From Acidovorax defluvii (lineage in GTDB: Bacteria > Pseudomonadota > Gammaproteobacteria > Burkholderiales > Burkholderiaceae_C), in assembly GCA_003268905.1 (NCBI GenBank), contig QLTU01000010.1:1-64000 (forward strand): a DNA stretch of 64,000 bases, in the 5' to 3' direction. Both the position numbers and the translations under genes were made by a program. The notes under the pieces were generated by a model that was not told where the DNA came from, ran no database searches, and worked only from the letters and a program-made list of their open reading frames with translations. Positions 24,902-34,111 of this stretch are shown one piece after another (the stretch's first letter is position 1; each line of letters opens with the position of its first letter).

Positions 24902-26632
24902 TTAGTTCACCTTCGTGAAACGGTGAGCCCAAGTGATGCCGAAGTTGCCCGACACGCCAGCGGAGGCTTGTGGGTTCGTCAGCTTTTGCACGCTGTAACC
25001 CAGGATTGGCAGGCCAACGCCACCGTTGGTGGTATCCATCACACCCCAACCATTTTCGAACAAGGCAGCTGCGCCCACATCTTCGCGGGCGACCGAAGCA
25101 CCCAGCACCGAAGCTGCCGTGGCACCCTCACCAAAGCTCAACACGTTGGCTTCACCGCACAAACGAGCGCTCTTGGCGGTCGAAGGCGAGAACACTGGCA
25201 CGCCAGACTTGAAGGTCTCTTCGCGATCACGGAACACCGTACCTTGGGTGTCTACACAAACCTTGCCGTCCACTACCTTAGTGTTACCTGTGTAAAAGAA
25301 CTGGGTCGCGCCAACAACGCCAGCAGCAACACCTGCTACCGCGACTGGGGAAGTAACACCAGTACCGGTTACGGGCGTAAACACGCGTGCCGGTGGCACA
25401 GTAGCCGTTTGCTTGCTGTAGTCGAGCGCCACGCTATAACGACGGGTAGGCATAGAGAACACCCAGTCAGTCTTAGCCGCAATCGATGCATCCTTAGCGT
25501 ACTGATTTGTGATCGAACTCACTGCCAGCGCCTTCGTCAGGTTTGACGCTTGGGTCGCTGCAGCTTGAGCGGATGCAGCGGCATAGTAAGGCGTAGACAG
25601 ATCAGGGAAGTCCAGCGCGATCGCGGTGATCACAGGCGCTGTGTTCGCGTCTGCCAGAACCCAATCACCAGTCACGCCCTTGGTATAACCGGCAAAACCC
25701 TTGCTCACCAGCGAAGGGTCGGCCGTGAACACTTCAGGCGTAGCGATTTTGATGGTGTCGTTTTGCGGGAAGGCAACAAAGTTGCCGATCTTGCCGCCCT
25801 GACCCACGAGTGCTGTAGCAGCGCCCGAGTAGGTGGTGGTGTTAGGCACATTCATGATGTACCAGTCACCGGTCAAGCCGCCCGTAGGAGCATCCAGACC
25901 GAGCTTGACTGCCGCATTTTGAGAAGCAGCGGCGGCTGTGAAATCCGTATCGTACAGAGCAGATTGGATCACGGAAGCCGTGCAAGGCGCCTTGCCGGCC
26001 ACGTGCTTGGTAGCCGTGTACAGCGCGGAATTGGCATCATTGCCGCTGCCGTAGAACTTGCCGCCAGGAATGTCAGCCGAGTTGAAAATTTCAACATAGC
26101 CTTCACGCGTCTGGTTAGCCAGCGCGTCATCCTTCAGGTTGGGGTTCAGGCGGCCGTCCAGGAAAGAAACTGGCACACCCTTTTCGAAGGCGGGGATGGA
26201 GCAGGTGTTGTCAGCGGTGACCAGTTGTGCAAAACCGTTGTCACCCTTTGTGACAGCAGCAGTCCACACGTCGCCGGGCGACAGCAGAACCTGGAAATCC
26301 AGCACGTCGTCAGAGTTGGCAGCGCCGCGGAAACGGATCTTGGCAACCTTGCCGTTCTTGGTGTCGGTGTTCACCAGGTGCAAAATGGTGGCGTTATCGC
26401 CTTGCACGGTGTATTAAGGAACGATCAGAGCATGACCCACGCCGCCTTCAGACAACTGGAAGCCAGTGATGTTTGGCGTCAGCATTCTCCCATTAACAGC
26501 AGGCGCACCCACAGTCGCTGCCGAAACAGCAGCACCACCCGTACCCACAATCACGCTAGCCGAAGCTGCGCCGACAAAACCCAGGCCACCAATCATGGCA
26601 GCAATGCTCAGGGCCAGAACATTTTTTTTCAT
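24902..26632 (-). pseudogene. Secreted surface-like protein gene split by an in-frame TAA
   Basis: Read from the ATG at 26632 (GGAG eight bases upstream), this frame encodes a signal peptide (MKKNVLALSIAAMIGGLGF, cleavage near ASA) and 72 residues ending GGVGHALIVP. Then comes a TAA stop at 26414-26416, and the same frame resumes at once as YTVQGDNATILHLVNTDT for 501 more residues to 24902. No frameshift is needed; one base change (TAA from a tyrosine codon) explains it. The family is a glycine/valine-rich exported protein common in Comamonadaceae, of unknown function. The C-terminus is NFGITWAHRFTKVN. It may be a recent pseudogene, a sequencing error or a readthrough gene. The terminator downstream is intact. 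Confidence 0.8.
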
Positions 26633-26817
26633 ACAAGAAACTCCAGTTAAAAAGTTATTAAGCGCAACTACCACGATTGATTACGCAGGGGAATGGTAGC
26701 ACAGCGTATTCACGACCTGTGCAACGAAGAAGCGGTAAAAACTCTTGTGTTGAAGAAACACAACACCTCACCCCAACCACGTTGCGACAGCCGCGCTTTA
26801 TGCGATGGCAGTGGACA

Positions 26818-27237
26818 TCAAAGATCTTGATGGCGCCACCACTGGCCGTCTTCCAACAGCCAGATCTCATCCACATGGGTTGCAATGGTAGCCATATTCA
26901 GACGCAACAGGGCCGCATTGACGCTGATTTTTATCTTCACCACACACTTGACAGGCTCACAGGTGGCCTTGAGCACATCTGCCGCCTGGACACTCGCGCC
27001 AGCACCAAACTGCATCTTGAATTGCTCGGCACTGCGCACCTGGCGATAGGAGGGCGTGGACAAGGCATAAGCGGACTGGTAATTGCCCGCGATGCGGGCC
27101 TTCCAATACTCGGCGGCACGCTTTTCGACGATCTGCTCGGGGGTAGCGGGCGCCAGGGCTGCGCAACCGGTCAGGGCAAGCATGCCCAGGGCCATGGCAG
27201 CAGCGCCCATACGACGGCTCAAATTGCGTGAATTCAT
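26818..27237 (-). CDS. Small lipoprotein, NTF2-like
   Basis: The 139-residue product starts MNSRNLSRRMGAAAMALGM and has a lipobox LTGC, so the mature protein begins at a lipidated cysteine near residue 25. The remainder (VEKRAAEYWKARIAGNYQ, then a beta-rich part ending WLLEDGQWWRHQDL) resembles NTF2-like lipoproteins. The start at 27237 suits a signal peptide; an upstream ATG at 27258 would add acidic residues. It begins about 30 bases after the gspD stop on the same strand, so it may be the last gene of the secretion operon and could act as an accessory or pilotin-like protein, which is inference. Confidence 0.75.
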   Translation of the reverse strand: MNSRNLSRRMGAAAMALGMLALTGCAALAPATPEQIVEKRAAEYWKARIAGNYQSAYALSTPSYRQVRSAEQFKMQFGAGASVQAADVLKATCEPVKCVVKIKISVNAALLRLNMATIATHVDEIWLLEDGQWWRHQDL

Positions 27238-27268
27238 AGTGTTATCAGACTCTTTCATATATGTAACG

Positions 27269-29704
27269 TCAGTTGGCCAAAAGGGGCTGCGTCGGGGCCG
27301 GCATGGGAACGGGCGAATCGCTGCGACCGCGTTCGTTCAAGTCCACCGCCTTTAAGCCCTTCATGCGATCACGCAAGTCATCACTCACTTCTCGAATGTC
27401 GATATCAGAACGAACAACGCGCGGAGTGATGACCACCAGCAATTCAGTGCGCACCCCCTTGATGCCATTCGTGCCAAATAGATTTCCCAGAATCGGCACA
27501 TCTTGCAAAAAGGGCATACCAGCCTTTATTGTGGACTTGTTGTCCTTGATCAAACCACCCAAAACAATGGTTTCACCCGACCTGACAGCCACTTTGCTGC
27601 TGATCTGGCGCTGCAAAAAGGCTGGTTGCCCACCAGCCGACGCCTGCGTAGCCCCCACATCGGTCACCGTTTGATCCACTTGCATGGTGACGACGTTGCC
27701 GGCATTGACCGAAGGAGTCACCACGAGGTTGACGCCCGTGTCTTTGTATTGAATGGTGCTGGTGCTGGCGTTGACATTGTCCACGAAAGATGTCACGCTG
27801 GTCTGAATGGGCTGTTGGTCCCCCACATTGATAGTGGCCGTGTGATTGTCAAGCACCATAAGTGATGGGCTGGAGATCACCTTGATAAGGGACTTGGTGG
27901 CCAGGGCGTTGAGCACTGCGCGCACTTGCCCCAGAGGATTGCGAAGCTGATAGGTGAAGCCCTGGGCAATGCCACCTAACAGCCCATCTTTTCCTCCACT
28001 GATCTGGCCTTGCCCCGTGTAACCGCTATTGGCGCTGCTATCGCTAAAAGCCCATTGCAGTCCGTATTGGAGGTCGTCGTTGAGGGTCACTTCAACGATG
28101 GTGGCCTCGATCAGCACCTGCGTGAGCGGCAGGTCGAGCCGCTTGAGTGTTGCCTCTATTTTGGCGTACTCGGCCTTGGTACTCCAAATAAGCACCGAGT
28201 TATTCAGTTCGTCAGCCATGACGCGCACACTGCCCAGATTGGCTGCCATGGGCGCTTGCGCCGTACCGCTCTGGGTGTTATTGCGTGTCCCAGCCAAGTT
28301 ATTGATGTTGCCAGCCTGCAAGCCTGCGGCCCGCAGACCCGCGCTGCTTCCCACACCAGTCAAACTGCCGTTCAACGCATTGCCACTAGCAAACGCGTTG
28401 GAACTGCCAAACGGGCTGATGATGCCTCCTTGACCGATCGAGGAGCCCGTGGTGCTACCCAGCCCCGGAGCCACGCCGCTATTGGCGGTATTGGTAGCCG
28501 CCGCCTGCCCGCCAAAAATGCCGCCCAGCACACTGGCCAAGTGGCGTGCATTGACGTTTTGCACTTGGTAGATGAAAAGTTGGGGTTCAGCGTTGTTGTC
28601 GCTGGGCTGGTCAAGCTTGTCAATCCAGCGGCGCGCCTCGTCCAGATAAGCCGCACGCGGGGTGACCACCAAAATACTGTTGAGCCGCTCGATGGGCATG
28701 ATGCGCAGGGCGCCAAAAAGTGGGTTCGCTTCGCCCAGCAGCGCTGTGGGCTGGGCGGCGTTCGCCCCACCTGCTTGCCGGGCAGTACCCGCTGTAGCGG
28801 TGCCTGCAGGGGACGTGCCACCACCAGGGGCCGAGGCCCCACCTCCGCTCACGAGAAGCAGGGCAGCCTCCACCTCTTTGATGGAGGCGTATTTAAGCGG
28901 AAACACACCAACTGACATGCCCTTGAGCAGATCCACGTCAAAGGTATTCACTAAATCGAGCCAGCCTTCTGCCTGCGTGCGTGTACCGGCCAGAACCAAC
29001 AAGTTGCGCATGGTATCGACGCGCACAATGGCATCCGCCGGGATCATGGGGCGCAAGATGGTGGCCATTTCAGCGGCACCAATGTATTGCAGGGGCACGA
29101 CGATAGCGCCAGCCCCTGGCGGCAGAGGCCCATTGTCAGCCTGGCGCACGGCCCCGCCAATTGCTTTAAGGACATCGGGTTTGCCCACATGGTAGGTGCC
29201 ACGCGCGTCGCGCAGCAATGCCAAGCCGTTGGCCTGCAAGGCACTTTCGAGCAAAAAGACGGCCTGATCGGGCGCGATGGGCGTACGGGTGGCCAGGGTG
29301 ACCGTGCCACTCAGAGGCGGATGGAGCACATAGTCCGCCTTGATGATGTCACCGAGAATGGTGCGCACCACCTCGCCCACGGGCGCTTCTTCAAAATTAA
29401 AAGAGGCGGGGGCCCCTTCAATGCGCGGCACAGCCTTGGCGGGCGCGATAACGCGATCATTGCCCCTGATGATGCGCGGCTCGGAGCTGGCAGGGGTGCC
29501 ACTGGTGGGCTGCGCATTGCCGGGGGCGTCGGGGGCCTTAGGCGCGGACACCTCTGATGCGGACACCACCGGCCCGGCGGAGTCGGTGGTCAGGGAGCTG
29601 CCGGGCGCGATAGGCGTGACAGGTGCAGATAGCTGTGTCTGGGCCGCGGCCATTTGGCAGGCGGCCAGCGCAATGGCGGTGAGTGCGTATCGGTAGAGAG
29701 TCAT
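27269..29704 (-). CDS. gspD: Type II secretion system secretin
   Basis: The 811-residue protein forms the outer-membrane channel of the type II system. From the N-terminus: a signal peptide, an N0 domain (FNFEEAPVGEVVRTILGD near 100), N1-N3 repeats with long glycine/serine-rich insertions at about 285-320 and 410-480, and the secretin core with VLIEATIVEVTLND, ISSPSLMVLDN and the C-terminal TELLVVITPRVV. The signal peptide ends IALAAC with Cys16, a plausible lipobox, so the secretin may be lipidated and find the outer membrane without a separate pilotin. It is the last structural gene of the gsp operon here. Confidence 0.95.
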   Translation of the reverse strand: MTLYRYALTAIALAACQMAAAQTQLSAPVTPIAPGSSLTTDSAGPVVSASEVSAPKAPDAPGNAQPTSGTPASSEPRIIRGNDRVIAPAKAVPRIEGAPASFNFEEAPVGEVVRTILGDIIKADYVLHPPLSGTVTLATRTPIAPDQAVFLLESALQANGLALLRDARGTYHVGKPDVLKAIGGAVRQADNGPLPPGAGAIVVPLQYIGAAEMATILRPMIPADAIVRVDTMRNLLVLAGTRTQAEGWLDLVNTFDVDLLKGMSVGVFPLKYASIKEVEAALLLVSGGGASAPGGGTSPAGTATAGTARQAGGANAAQPTALLGEANPLFGALRIMPIERLNSILVVTPRAAYLDEARRWIDKLDQPSDNNAEPQLFIYQVQNVNARHLASVLGGIFGGQAAATNTANSGVAPGLGSTTGSSIGQGGIISPFGSSNAFASGNALNGSLTGVGSSAGLRAAGLQAGNINNLAGTRNNTQSGTAQAPMAANLGSVRVMADELNNSVLIWSTKAEYAKIEATLKRLDLPLTQVLIEATIVEVTLNDDLQYGLQWAFSDSSANSGYTGQGQISGGKDGLLGGIAQGFTYQLRNPLGQVRAVLNALATKSLIKVISSPSLMVLDNHTATINVGDQQPIQTSVTSFVDNVNASTSTIQYKDTGVNLVVTPSVNAGNVVTMQVDQTVTDVGATQASAGGQPAFLQRQISSKVAVRSGETIVLGGLIKDNKSTIKAGMPFLQDVPILGNLFGTNGIKGVRTELLVVITPRVVRSDIDIREVSDDLRDRMKGLKAVDLNERGRSDSPVPMPAPTQPLLAN

Positions 29705-29720
29705 GTCTGCTCAGTGAGGT

Positions 29721-30353
29721 CTAATTGGAGGGGCGCGCACGCGCCCTGCTGGCGCCAAAAGAGGGCGAACCAGTGGCGGCCGTTGGCGGTGCCTCTGCCG
29801 GGACACGGGCAGACGGTGCCGCCTGTACGGGCGCGGGTGCGACAGGCGGTTTGGCCAGGCCGGTATAGGTAGTGAGGGCGGCGCGCGGCAGTTGCAGCAC
29901 ACGATTGCGTCCAGCACTGGCAAAAGTGACGCTGCGCCCCTGAATGGACTGGAGCTTCCAGCCGTCCACCACCGTGTTCAAGGCCAAGCGGCGGTCTTTG
30001 CCCCCCAGGTTGATGATGACGCCGCCGGTACCAGCACCCTGGTACAAGCCAGTCAGGCGCGCCGTGCTCAGGTTGTCCACCGGCTCTTGCGCTGCTGGCG
30101 GCGGCGGCGGCGGGGGTGGGCGACGGGTGGCGGCAAAAAGCGGCCGATCGAGCATGGCGATGAACTGGCTGGTGTCTGCCGTTGCAATGCTGGGCAGCAC
30201 CGGCAGCATGGCGGCGAAGTCTGTTTTTTGGGCCGTGGGTGGCTGCCAGTGGACGTTGCGCACAGCTCCAGTGGGAGTGAACCACAACCAAGCCAACACC
30301 AGCGCCAGCGCGGCATTGGCGAGCAGCAGCAAATGCAGGGCATGGCGCTTCAT
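29721..30353 (-). CDS. Type II secretion protein, GspC/GspN-like
   Basis: The 210-residue protein has one N-terminal membrane segment (HLLLLANAALALVLAWLWF), a linker with a run of eight prolines near residue 79, and a periplasmic homology region of about 65 residues (ARLTGLYQGAGTGGVIINLGG to LQLPRAALTTYTG) like that of GspC, which touches the secretin. It ends GSPSFGASRARARPSN, sharing a PSFGxSR peptide with GspL and GspJ. No PDZ domain is present, so it is a short form, sometimes called GspN in this group. It overlaps gspM by ATGA and lies 16 bases before gspD. Confidence 0.8.
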   Translation of the reverse strand: MKRHALHLLLLANAALALVLAWLWFTPTGAVRNVHWQPPTAQKTDFAAMLPVLPSIATADTSQFIAMLDRPLFAATRRPPPPPPPPAAQEPVDNLSTARLTGLYQGAGTGGVIINLGGKDRRLALNTVVDGWKLQSIQGRSVTFASAGRNRVLQLPRAALTTYTGLAKPPVAPAPVQAAPSARVPAEAPPTAATGSPSFGASRARARPSN

Positions 30354-30898
30354 GAACGCTCCCGCAAAACACTGAGATTGAACTGCGCGGCCAAGTGCGG
30401 CTCGGCGTTGGGCGGGCTGCTGCGCACCTGCACCTCCAGTTCATCGATCACGATCACGGGCACCTGGCTGGATATCACCGCCAGGGCGCTTTGCAGGGCC
30501 AGCAGGCCGCCTTCGGTGCGCACGATCACGGGGATGCGGTCAAAGCCTTTTTCGGCCTTGGGGGGCAGCACCTGGCTGCTGATGACTTGCAGGTCGGCGC
30601 CGCTGAAGATGTCGCGCACGCGCTGTTGGGCCGCATTGCCCGCCTGGGTGGCATCCTGCCCCGCCGGATACACATATTGCGCTCGCGCCGCCTGGGCTCG
30701 CGCAAGCACAGCCTCCAGGTCGGCACGTTGCTGCTCTAGCCCCTTCATCCGGGCATAGCGGGGTTCCAACTCTGCCAGCCGGGTCTGCGCCCATTGGTAC
30801 TTGTGCGCAACGTATCCGCCCAGCAGTGCCAGAGGGAGCAATAGGACAATCACTGTTCCCGCCAGCACCAGATTTTCGCGGAGTTTGAGGTTGTTCAT
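30350..30898 (-). CDS. gspM: Type II secretion protein GspM, PilO-like (subtype b)
   Basis: The 182-residue protein has an N-terminal membrane helix (LVLAGTVIVLLLPLALLGGY), a coiled-coil stretch (LAELEPRYARMKGLEQQRADLEAVLARAQ) and a periplasmic ferredoxin-like domain ending in QFNLSVLRERS. This is the layout of GspM/PilO, which pairs with GspL in the inner-membrane platform. ATGA overlaps join it to gspL upstream and the GspC/N-like gene downstream. Confidence 0.85.
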   Translation of the reverse strand: MNNLKLRENLVLAGTVIVLLLPLALLGGYVAHKYQWAQTRLAELEPRYARMKGLEQQRADLEAVLARAQAARAQYVYPAGQDATQAGNAAQQRVRDIFSGADLQVISSQVLPPKAEKGFDRIPVIVRTEGGLLALQSALAVISSQVPVIVIDELEVQVRSSPPNAEPHLAAQFNLSVLRERS

Positions 30899-32166
30899 TG
30901 CGCGGGCTTGGGGGTTGGCGTGACGGGAGCAGGCGGTGTGGAAGGGCCCCCCGGCCGCCGGGATGAGCCAAACGACGGACCGCCGGCTCTGGGCGCGGCG
31001 CTGCTTTGTTGCACAACGGGCACCGTTGCCACCGTTGGCGGCGCCTTGCCAGCAGGTTCGACCGGCGGCGGAACTGCTGTTTTCATGGCTTCTGGCAGCG
31101 GCGCCGAGGCGAGGGGCACGGCAGCACCCACGACGCCAAAAAACTGGGGGTCCAGCGAAAATTCGATAGCGAATGTTTCTTTGCTGGCTCCGGCATTGCG
31201 CGTGGCCGCAGCGGGCGCACGCACGTCATGCAAGCCTGGCTGGTTACCCAGCAGTTGCATGAGTGTCGAAGCATTGACCGTGGTACCCACGATCATGACC
31301 TTGGTCCCCTGGAGCTTGAAGCTTTGCAGCGAAGTATCGTCAGGCAGTATCTGGGTGAGCTTGTCCAGAATGCGCAAAGGCTCGATACGGTCTGCCAGCA
31401 TTTGGGATAGCGCCCCCAATTGCTCGGCAGACTGCAACAGCGCTTCGCGCTGGCGCACCAATGGAGCCGTTCGCTGTGCGATTGCATCGTAGGACTGTAC
31501 AGCCTCAACGGCACGCAGCCTGAGCTGCGCCGTGGGTGTGATGGCTATGGCGGCCAAGAGGACGAATACGACCAGAAACAGTCCATACCCCACACGGCGC
31601 CAGCGTGTCGCATAGGATTCACGCAAACTTTCGCCATAACCGCCAAGCACGACCGGGGACAATTGGTCGGTGCGCACCCACATTTCAGGATTCACCGCGC
31701 CCTGCAGCCGTGCGGCCTGTGCCGCAAGATACTGCGTAGCTTGCTTGCGCGACACCAGAACAACCACGATCTGCACGACGCCCCGCTGCGGCGGGTATGT
31801 GCGGTACCCCCAGATCAGGTCCTGCGCGGCGAAAGGGCTCATCGTGCGCGCTTCAAGCGCCACAGCGGTGGCAGTGTCAGCCTCTCCCATGACCGGTATG
31901 GATAGGGTGCGCCTGAGCACACTGTCCTCGGGCAGTTCCAGCGCCGTAAACCGCGCCTTGGGCGAACCCGCAGGGTTTGGTTGCAAGACATCGCCATGCC
32001 AAAGAGATTGGCCTCCATCGGCTTGCAGCAGCAACACTGGCACCGCTGGCGTGAGCCAGCGCAACAATGGCCACTGGCGCATGCCTTGCCATGGCTGGCG
32101 TACTTCACGCCACAAGGCCGAAAAATCGACACCCAAAAAGCGGGCATCCGAAGAAATGGATGTCAT
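30895..32166 (-). CDS. gspL: Type II secretion protein GspL, PilMN-like
   Basis: The 423-residue protein has a cytoplasmic N-terminal half (actin-like fold remnant, ending about 190), a membrane segment (GYGLFLVVFVLLAAIAI near 193-210), a coiled coil and a periplasmic PilN-like domain (LTQILPDDTSLQSFKLQG). It would anchor the GspE ATPase to the inner membrane. A proline/alanine-rich tail of about 80 residues contains AGGPSFGSSRRPGGPS, matching the C-terminal peptide of GspJ and the GspC/N-like protein. Such a long low-complexity tail is not usual for GspL. Confidence 0.86.
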   Translation of the reverse strand: MTSISSDARFLGVDFSALWREVRQPWQGMRQWPLLRWLTPAVPVLLLQADGGQSLWHGDVLQPNPAGSPKARFTALELPEDSVLRRTLSIPVMGEADTATAVALEARTMSPFAAQDLIWGYRTYPPQRGVVQIVVVLVSRKQATQYLAAQAARLQGAVNPEMWVRTDQLSPVVLGGYGESLRESYATRWRRVGYGLFLVVFVLLAAIAITPTAQLRLRAVEAVQSYDAIAQRTAPLVRQREALLQSAEQLGALSQMLADRIEPLRILDKLTQILPDDTSLQSFKLQGTKVMIVGTTVNASTLMQLLGNQPGLHDVRAPAAATRNAGASKETFAIEFSLDPQFFGVVGAAVPLASAPLPEAMKTAVPPPVEPAGKAPPTVATVPVVQQSSAAPRAGGPSFGSSRRPGGPSTPPAPVTPTPKPAQ

Positions 32167-32172
32167 GGTGTC

Positions 32173-33036
32173 TCAGGAGTTCTTACGATGTAGGTGTTCG
32201 AAACCATAACTGGTGCGAAACGTGTGCCAAGGCATGCCATCATGCCCTCTGGCGCCCAAGTCCACACTGCGCGAAATCCACAGCCATGCGCCATCGGACA
32301 ATGGCACCCGCGCCTTGATGTGAAAACGCTGAACAGCCGCGATGTCTGTAAAGTCTGCCCCGAGAGCCGTGGTATCTATGCCTTCCAGCCCCGCTTCGCG
32401 GTCTGCAGCTATGCGTGCAGCTACTCCGGCATTACCACCGGCAAGGACTGTCAGCACCTCGGGCTGCGCAGCCAATGGATTGACTTTGCCTCCACCCCGA
32501 CGAAGATCGGAGGTGATTAGCCCAGAAAGTCTAGCATAGAGGGCATAGCCGAGGCCTGGCACCTGCAACAGATCTTCCGTCGCTTCAAATGGCACCGGCG
32601 CCCCCCTGGAGTCCTTGCGTTCGCGTGCGTCCACGGTGGCCTGCGCCAGAGCTGCAGCGGCATCCGCCGGCAAACCGCCACCGACGACATACAAGCTGTT
32701 GAGCAATGACACCGAGGCTCCATTGATGTCGATCAAACCATTGATTGGCATGATTTGCACCACCATGGGAACGCCTCGGTAAACGGGTTCCACCTGGGTC
32801 AAGCGGCTGATGGGCGCAGTGCGCGAGACCATGTCCTGCAATACCAGCTGGATCGCTGCGTCGCCCAAGGCGTAGGCCTCAACGCCCTGGCGTGTCAGCG
32901 ACATGATGCGCGCCTCGTCGCGCACGGAACGTGTAATGCCGGTCACGATGATGCTCAAGGCGACCACCATCCAGAGTACGGCAATCAACACCATGCCCCG
33001 TTGATGGCGGTTGCGGGCATTATGAGAATCACGCAT
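32173..33036 (-). CDS. gspK: Type II secretion minor pseudopilin GspK
   Basis: The 287-residue minor pseudopilin begins with a basic leader cut after Gly14, followed by MVLIAVLWMVVALSIIVTG. As is typical of GspK, the usual glutamate at +5 is absent. The large globular part includes MPINGLIDINGAS and the helix-hairpin DLLQVPGLGYALYARL. It is thought to cap the pseudopilus tip with GspI and GspJ. AGGAG lies nine bases before ATG 33036; an in-frame TTG at 33042 is closer to the gspJ stop but badly spaced. Confidence 0.9.
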   Translation of the reverse strand: MRDSHNARNRHQRGMVLIAVLWMVVALSIIVTGITRSVRDEARIMSLTRQGVEAYALGDAAIQLVLQDMVSRTAPISRLTQVEPVYRGVPMVVQIMPINGLIDINGASVSLLNSLYVVGGGLPADAAAALAQATVDARERKDSRGAPVPFEATEDLLQVPGLGYALYARLSGLITSDLRRGGGKVNPLAAQPEVLTVLAGGNAGVAARIAADREAGLEGIDTTALGADFTDIAAVQRFHIKARVPLSDGAWLWISRSVDLGARGHDGMPWHTFRTSYGFEHLHRKNS

Positions 33037-33038
33037 GT

Positions 33039-33719
33039 TCAACGACTCCTGCCAAACGACGGGCCACCAGATCTTGGGTCACTGCCGGGAACGATACGCA
33101 TCGCCACCACCAGTTCGGGCCAAGGCCCCGCGGCCGTTTGCACCGACAGCATGACGCGCTGGGGCAAGCTGTCTGGAGAAGACCATTGCGAAGTCCAGAT
33201 CGGCGGCTCTGTCTTGGCATCTTCGTATTGGATGGACAGGCCGATCGCGTCAGTCACCAGCGCGTAGACCCCGGCCCGGTCCCAGTCTGGCAAGGCGGCA
33301 TCGTCCACCCATGGAGTGAACCGAATGACGAGCGCACGGCCGCCAAGATGTTGTTCAAGCGCCAGCCGAAAGTGATAACGCCCGCCCGCCCCGTAGCGGG
33401 CCGGCATGATGCCGATCCAGCGCAGTTCGCGATTCTTTCCAAAAAATATGAACGGGTTTTGGCCCAAGGCGACGGGTGCCACAGTTTTTCTGGCCGAAAC
33501 GCGCCCCAGAACATCGCGCAGAAATCCGCTTGCCACCCGAATTTCGTCCGTGCGCTGCAGCCGCTGGTCCACACGCTCTTCCGTCTGGGCCGTGGTGCGC
33601 AACGCGGACCCCATGGCCAACATGACCAGAGATAGCAAGGAGATCACCACCAGCACTTCAACCAGGGTGAATCCCCAATGGTTCGCAGCAGCGCGGCGCT
33701 CGCGCGTGGTATCCCTCAT
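33039..33719 (-). CDS. gspJ: Type II secretion minor pseudopilin GspJ
   Basis: The 226-residue protein has a type IV pilin-like leader with cleavage after Gly16 and the conserved Glu at +5 (GFTLVEVLVVISLLSLVML). The remaining domain (FGKNRELRWIGIMPARYG, MLSVQTAAGPWPELVVAMRIV) matches GspJ. It joins GspI and GspK in the tip complex. Its last residues are SGGPSFGRSR, the shared PSFGxSR tail. It is coupled to gspI by an ATGA overlap. Confidence 0.91.
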   Translation of the reverse strand: MRDTTRERRAAANHWGFTLVEVLVVISLLSLVMLAMGSALRTTAQTEERVDQRLQRTDEIRVASGFLRDVLGRVSARKTVAPVALGQNPFIFFGKNRELRWIGIMPARYGAGGRYHFRLALEQHLGGRALVIRFTPWVDDAALPDWDRAGVYALVTDAIGLSIQYEDAKTEPPIWTSQWSSPDSLPQRVMLSVQTAAGPWPELVVAMRIVPGSDPRSGGPSFGRSR

Positions 33720-34111
33720 GGATTGCGCCCAGGTTCTGGCGGCTTGCGCTGTGGCCGCAGGGTGTTCAAGGTAAATTGACGTTGACGGTCAGCATCTGCC
33801 CAAGTGATGACGATGCTGATTTCATGCAACGGCGGCACATTGGGGCCGGTGATGGCGGTGGCATAAGGCGCGCTGCTAATGCGCCAGTTGTAACCCGCAG
33901 ACTCCCCCGTCTGGTTCCAACCTTGCTCCGGCACGGCATCGCGTAGAGCCAGGAGGGATTCGCCCAGAATGACAGCGCGCTGATAATGCTCTATGTCGAC
34001 CACGCTGCGCGCACCGCTGCCGCTGGCTCGATAGAGCATGCCCAGCGAGAGTGCCATGATGGCAAACGCCACAAGCAGCTCGAGCAAAGTGAATCCCTGT
34101 TGCCTCTTCAT
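33716..34111 (-). CDS. gspI: Type II secretion minor pseudopilin GspI
   Basis: The 131-residue protein starts MKRQQGFTLLELLVAFAIM, a prepilin leader cut after Gly6 with Glu at +5. The small domain with WNQTGESAGYNWRISSAPY and EISIVITWADADRQRQFTL fits GspI, which seeds the pseudopilus tip. ATGA overlaps join it to gspH and gspJ. A prepilin peptidase gene is not in the window, so processing must rely on one elsewhere, probably PilD. Confidence 0.91.
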   Translation of the reverse strand: MKRQQGFTLLELLVAFAIMALSLGMLYRASGSGARSVVDIEHYQRAVILGESLLALRDAVPEQGWNQTGESAGYNWRISSAPYATAITGPNVPPLHEISIVITWADADRQRQFTLNTLRPQRKPPEPGRNP

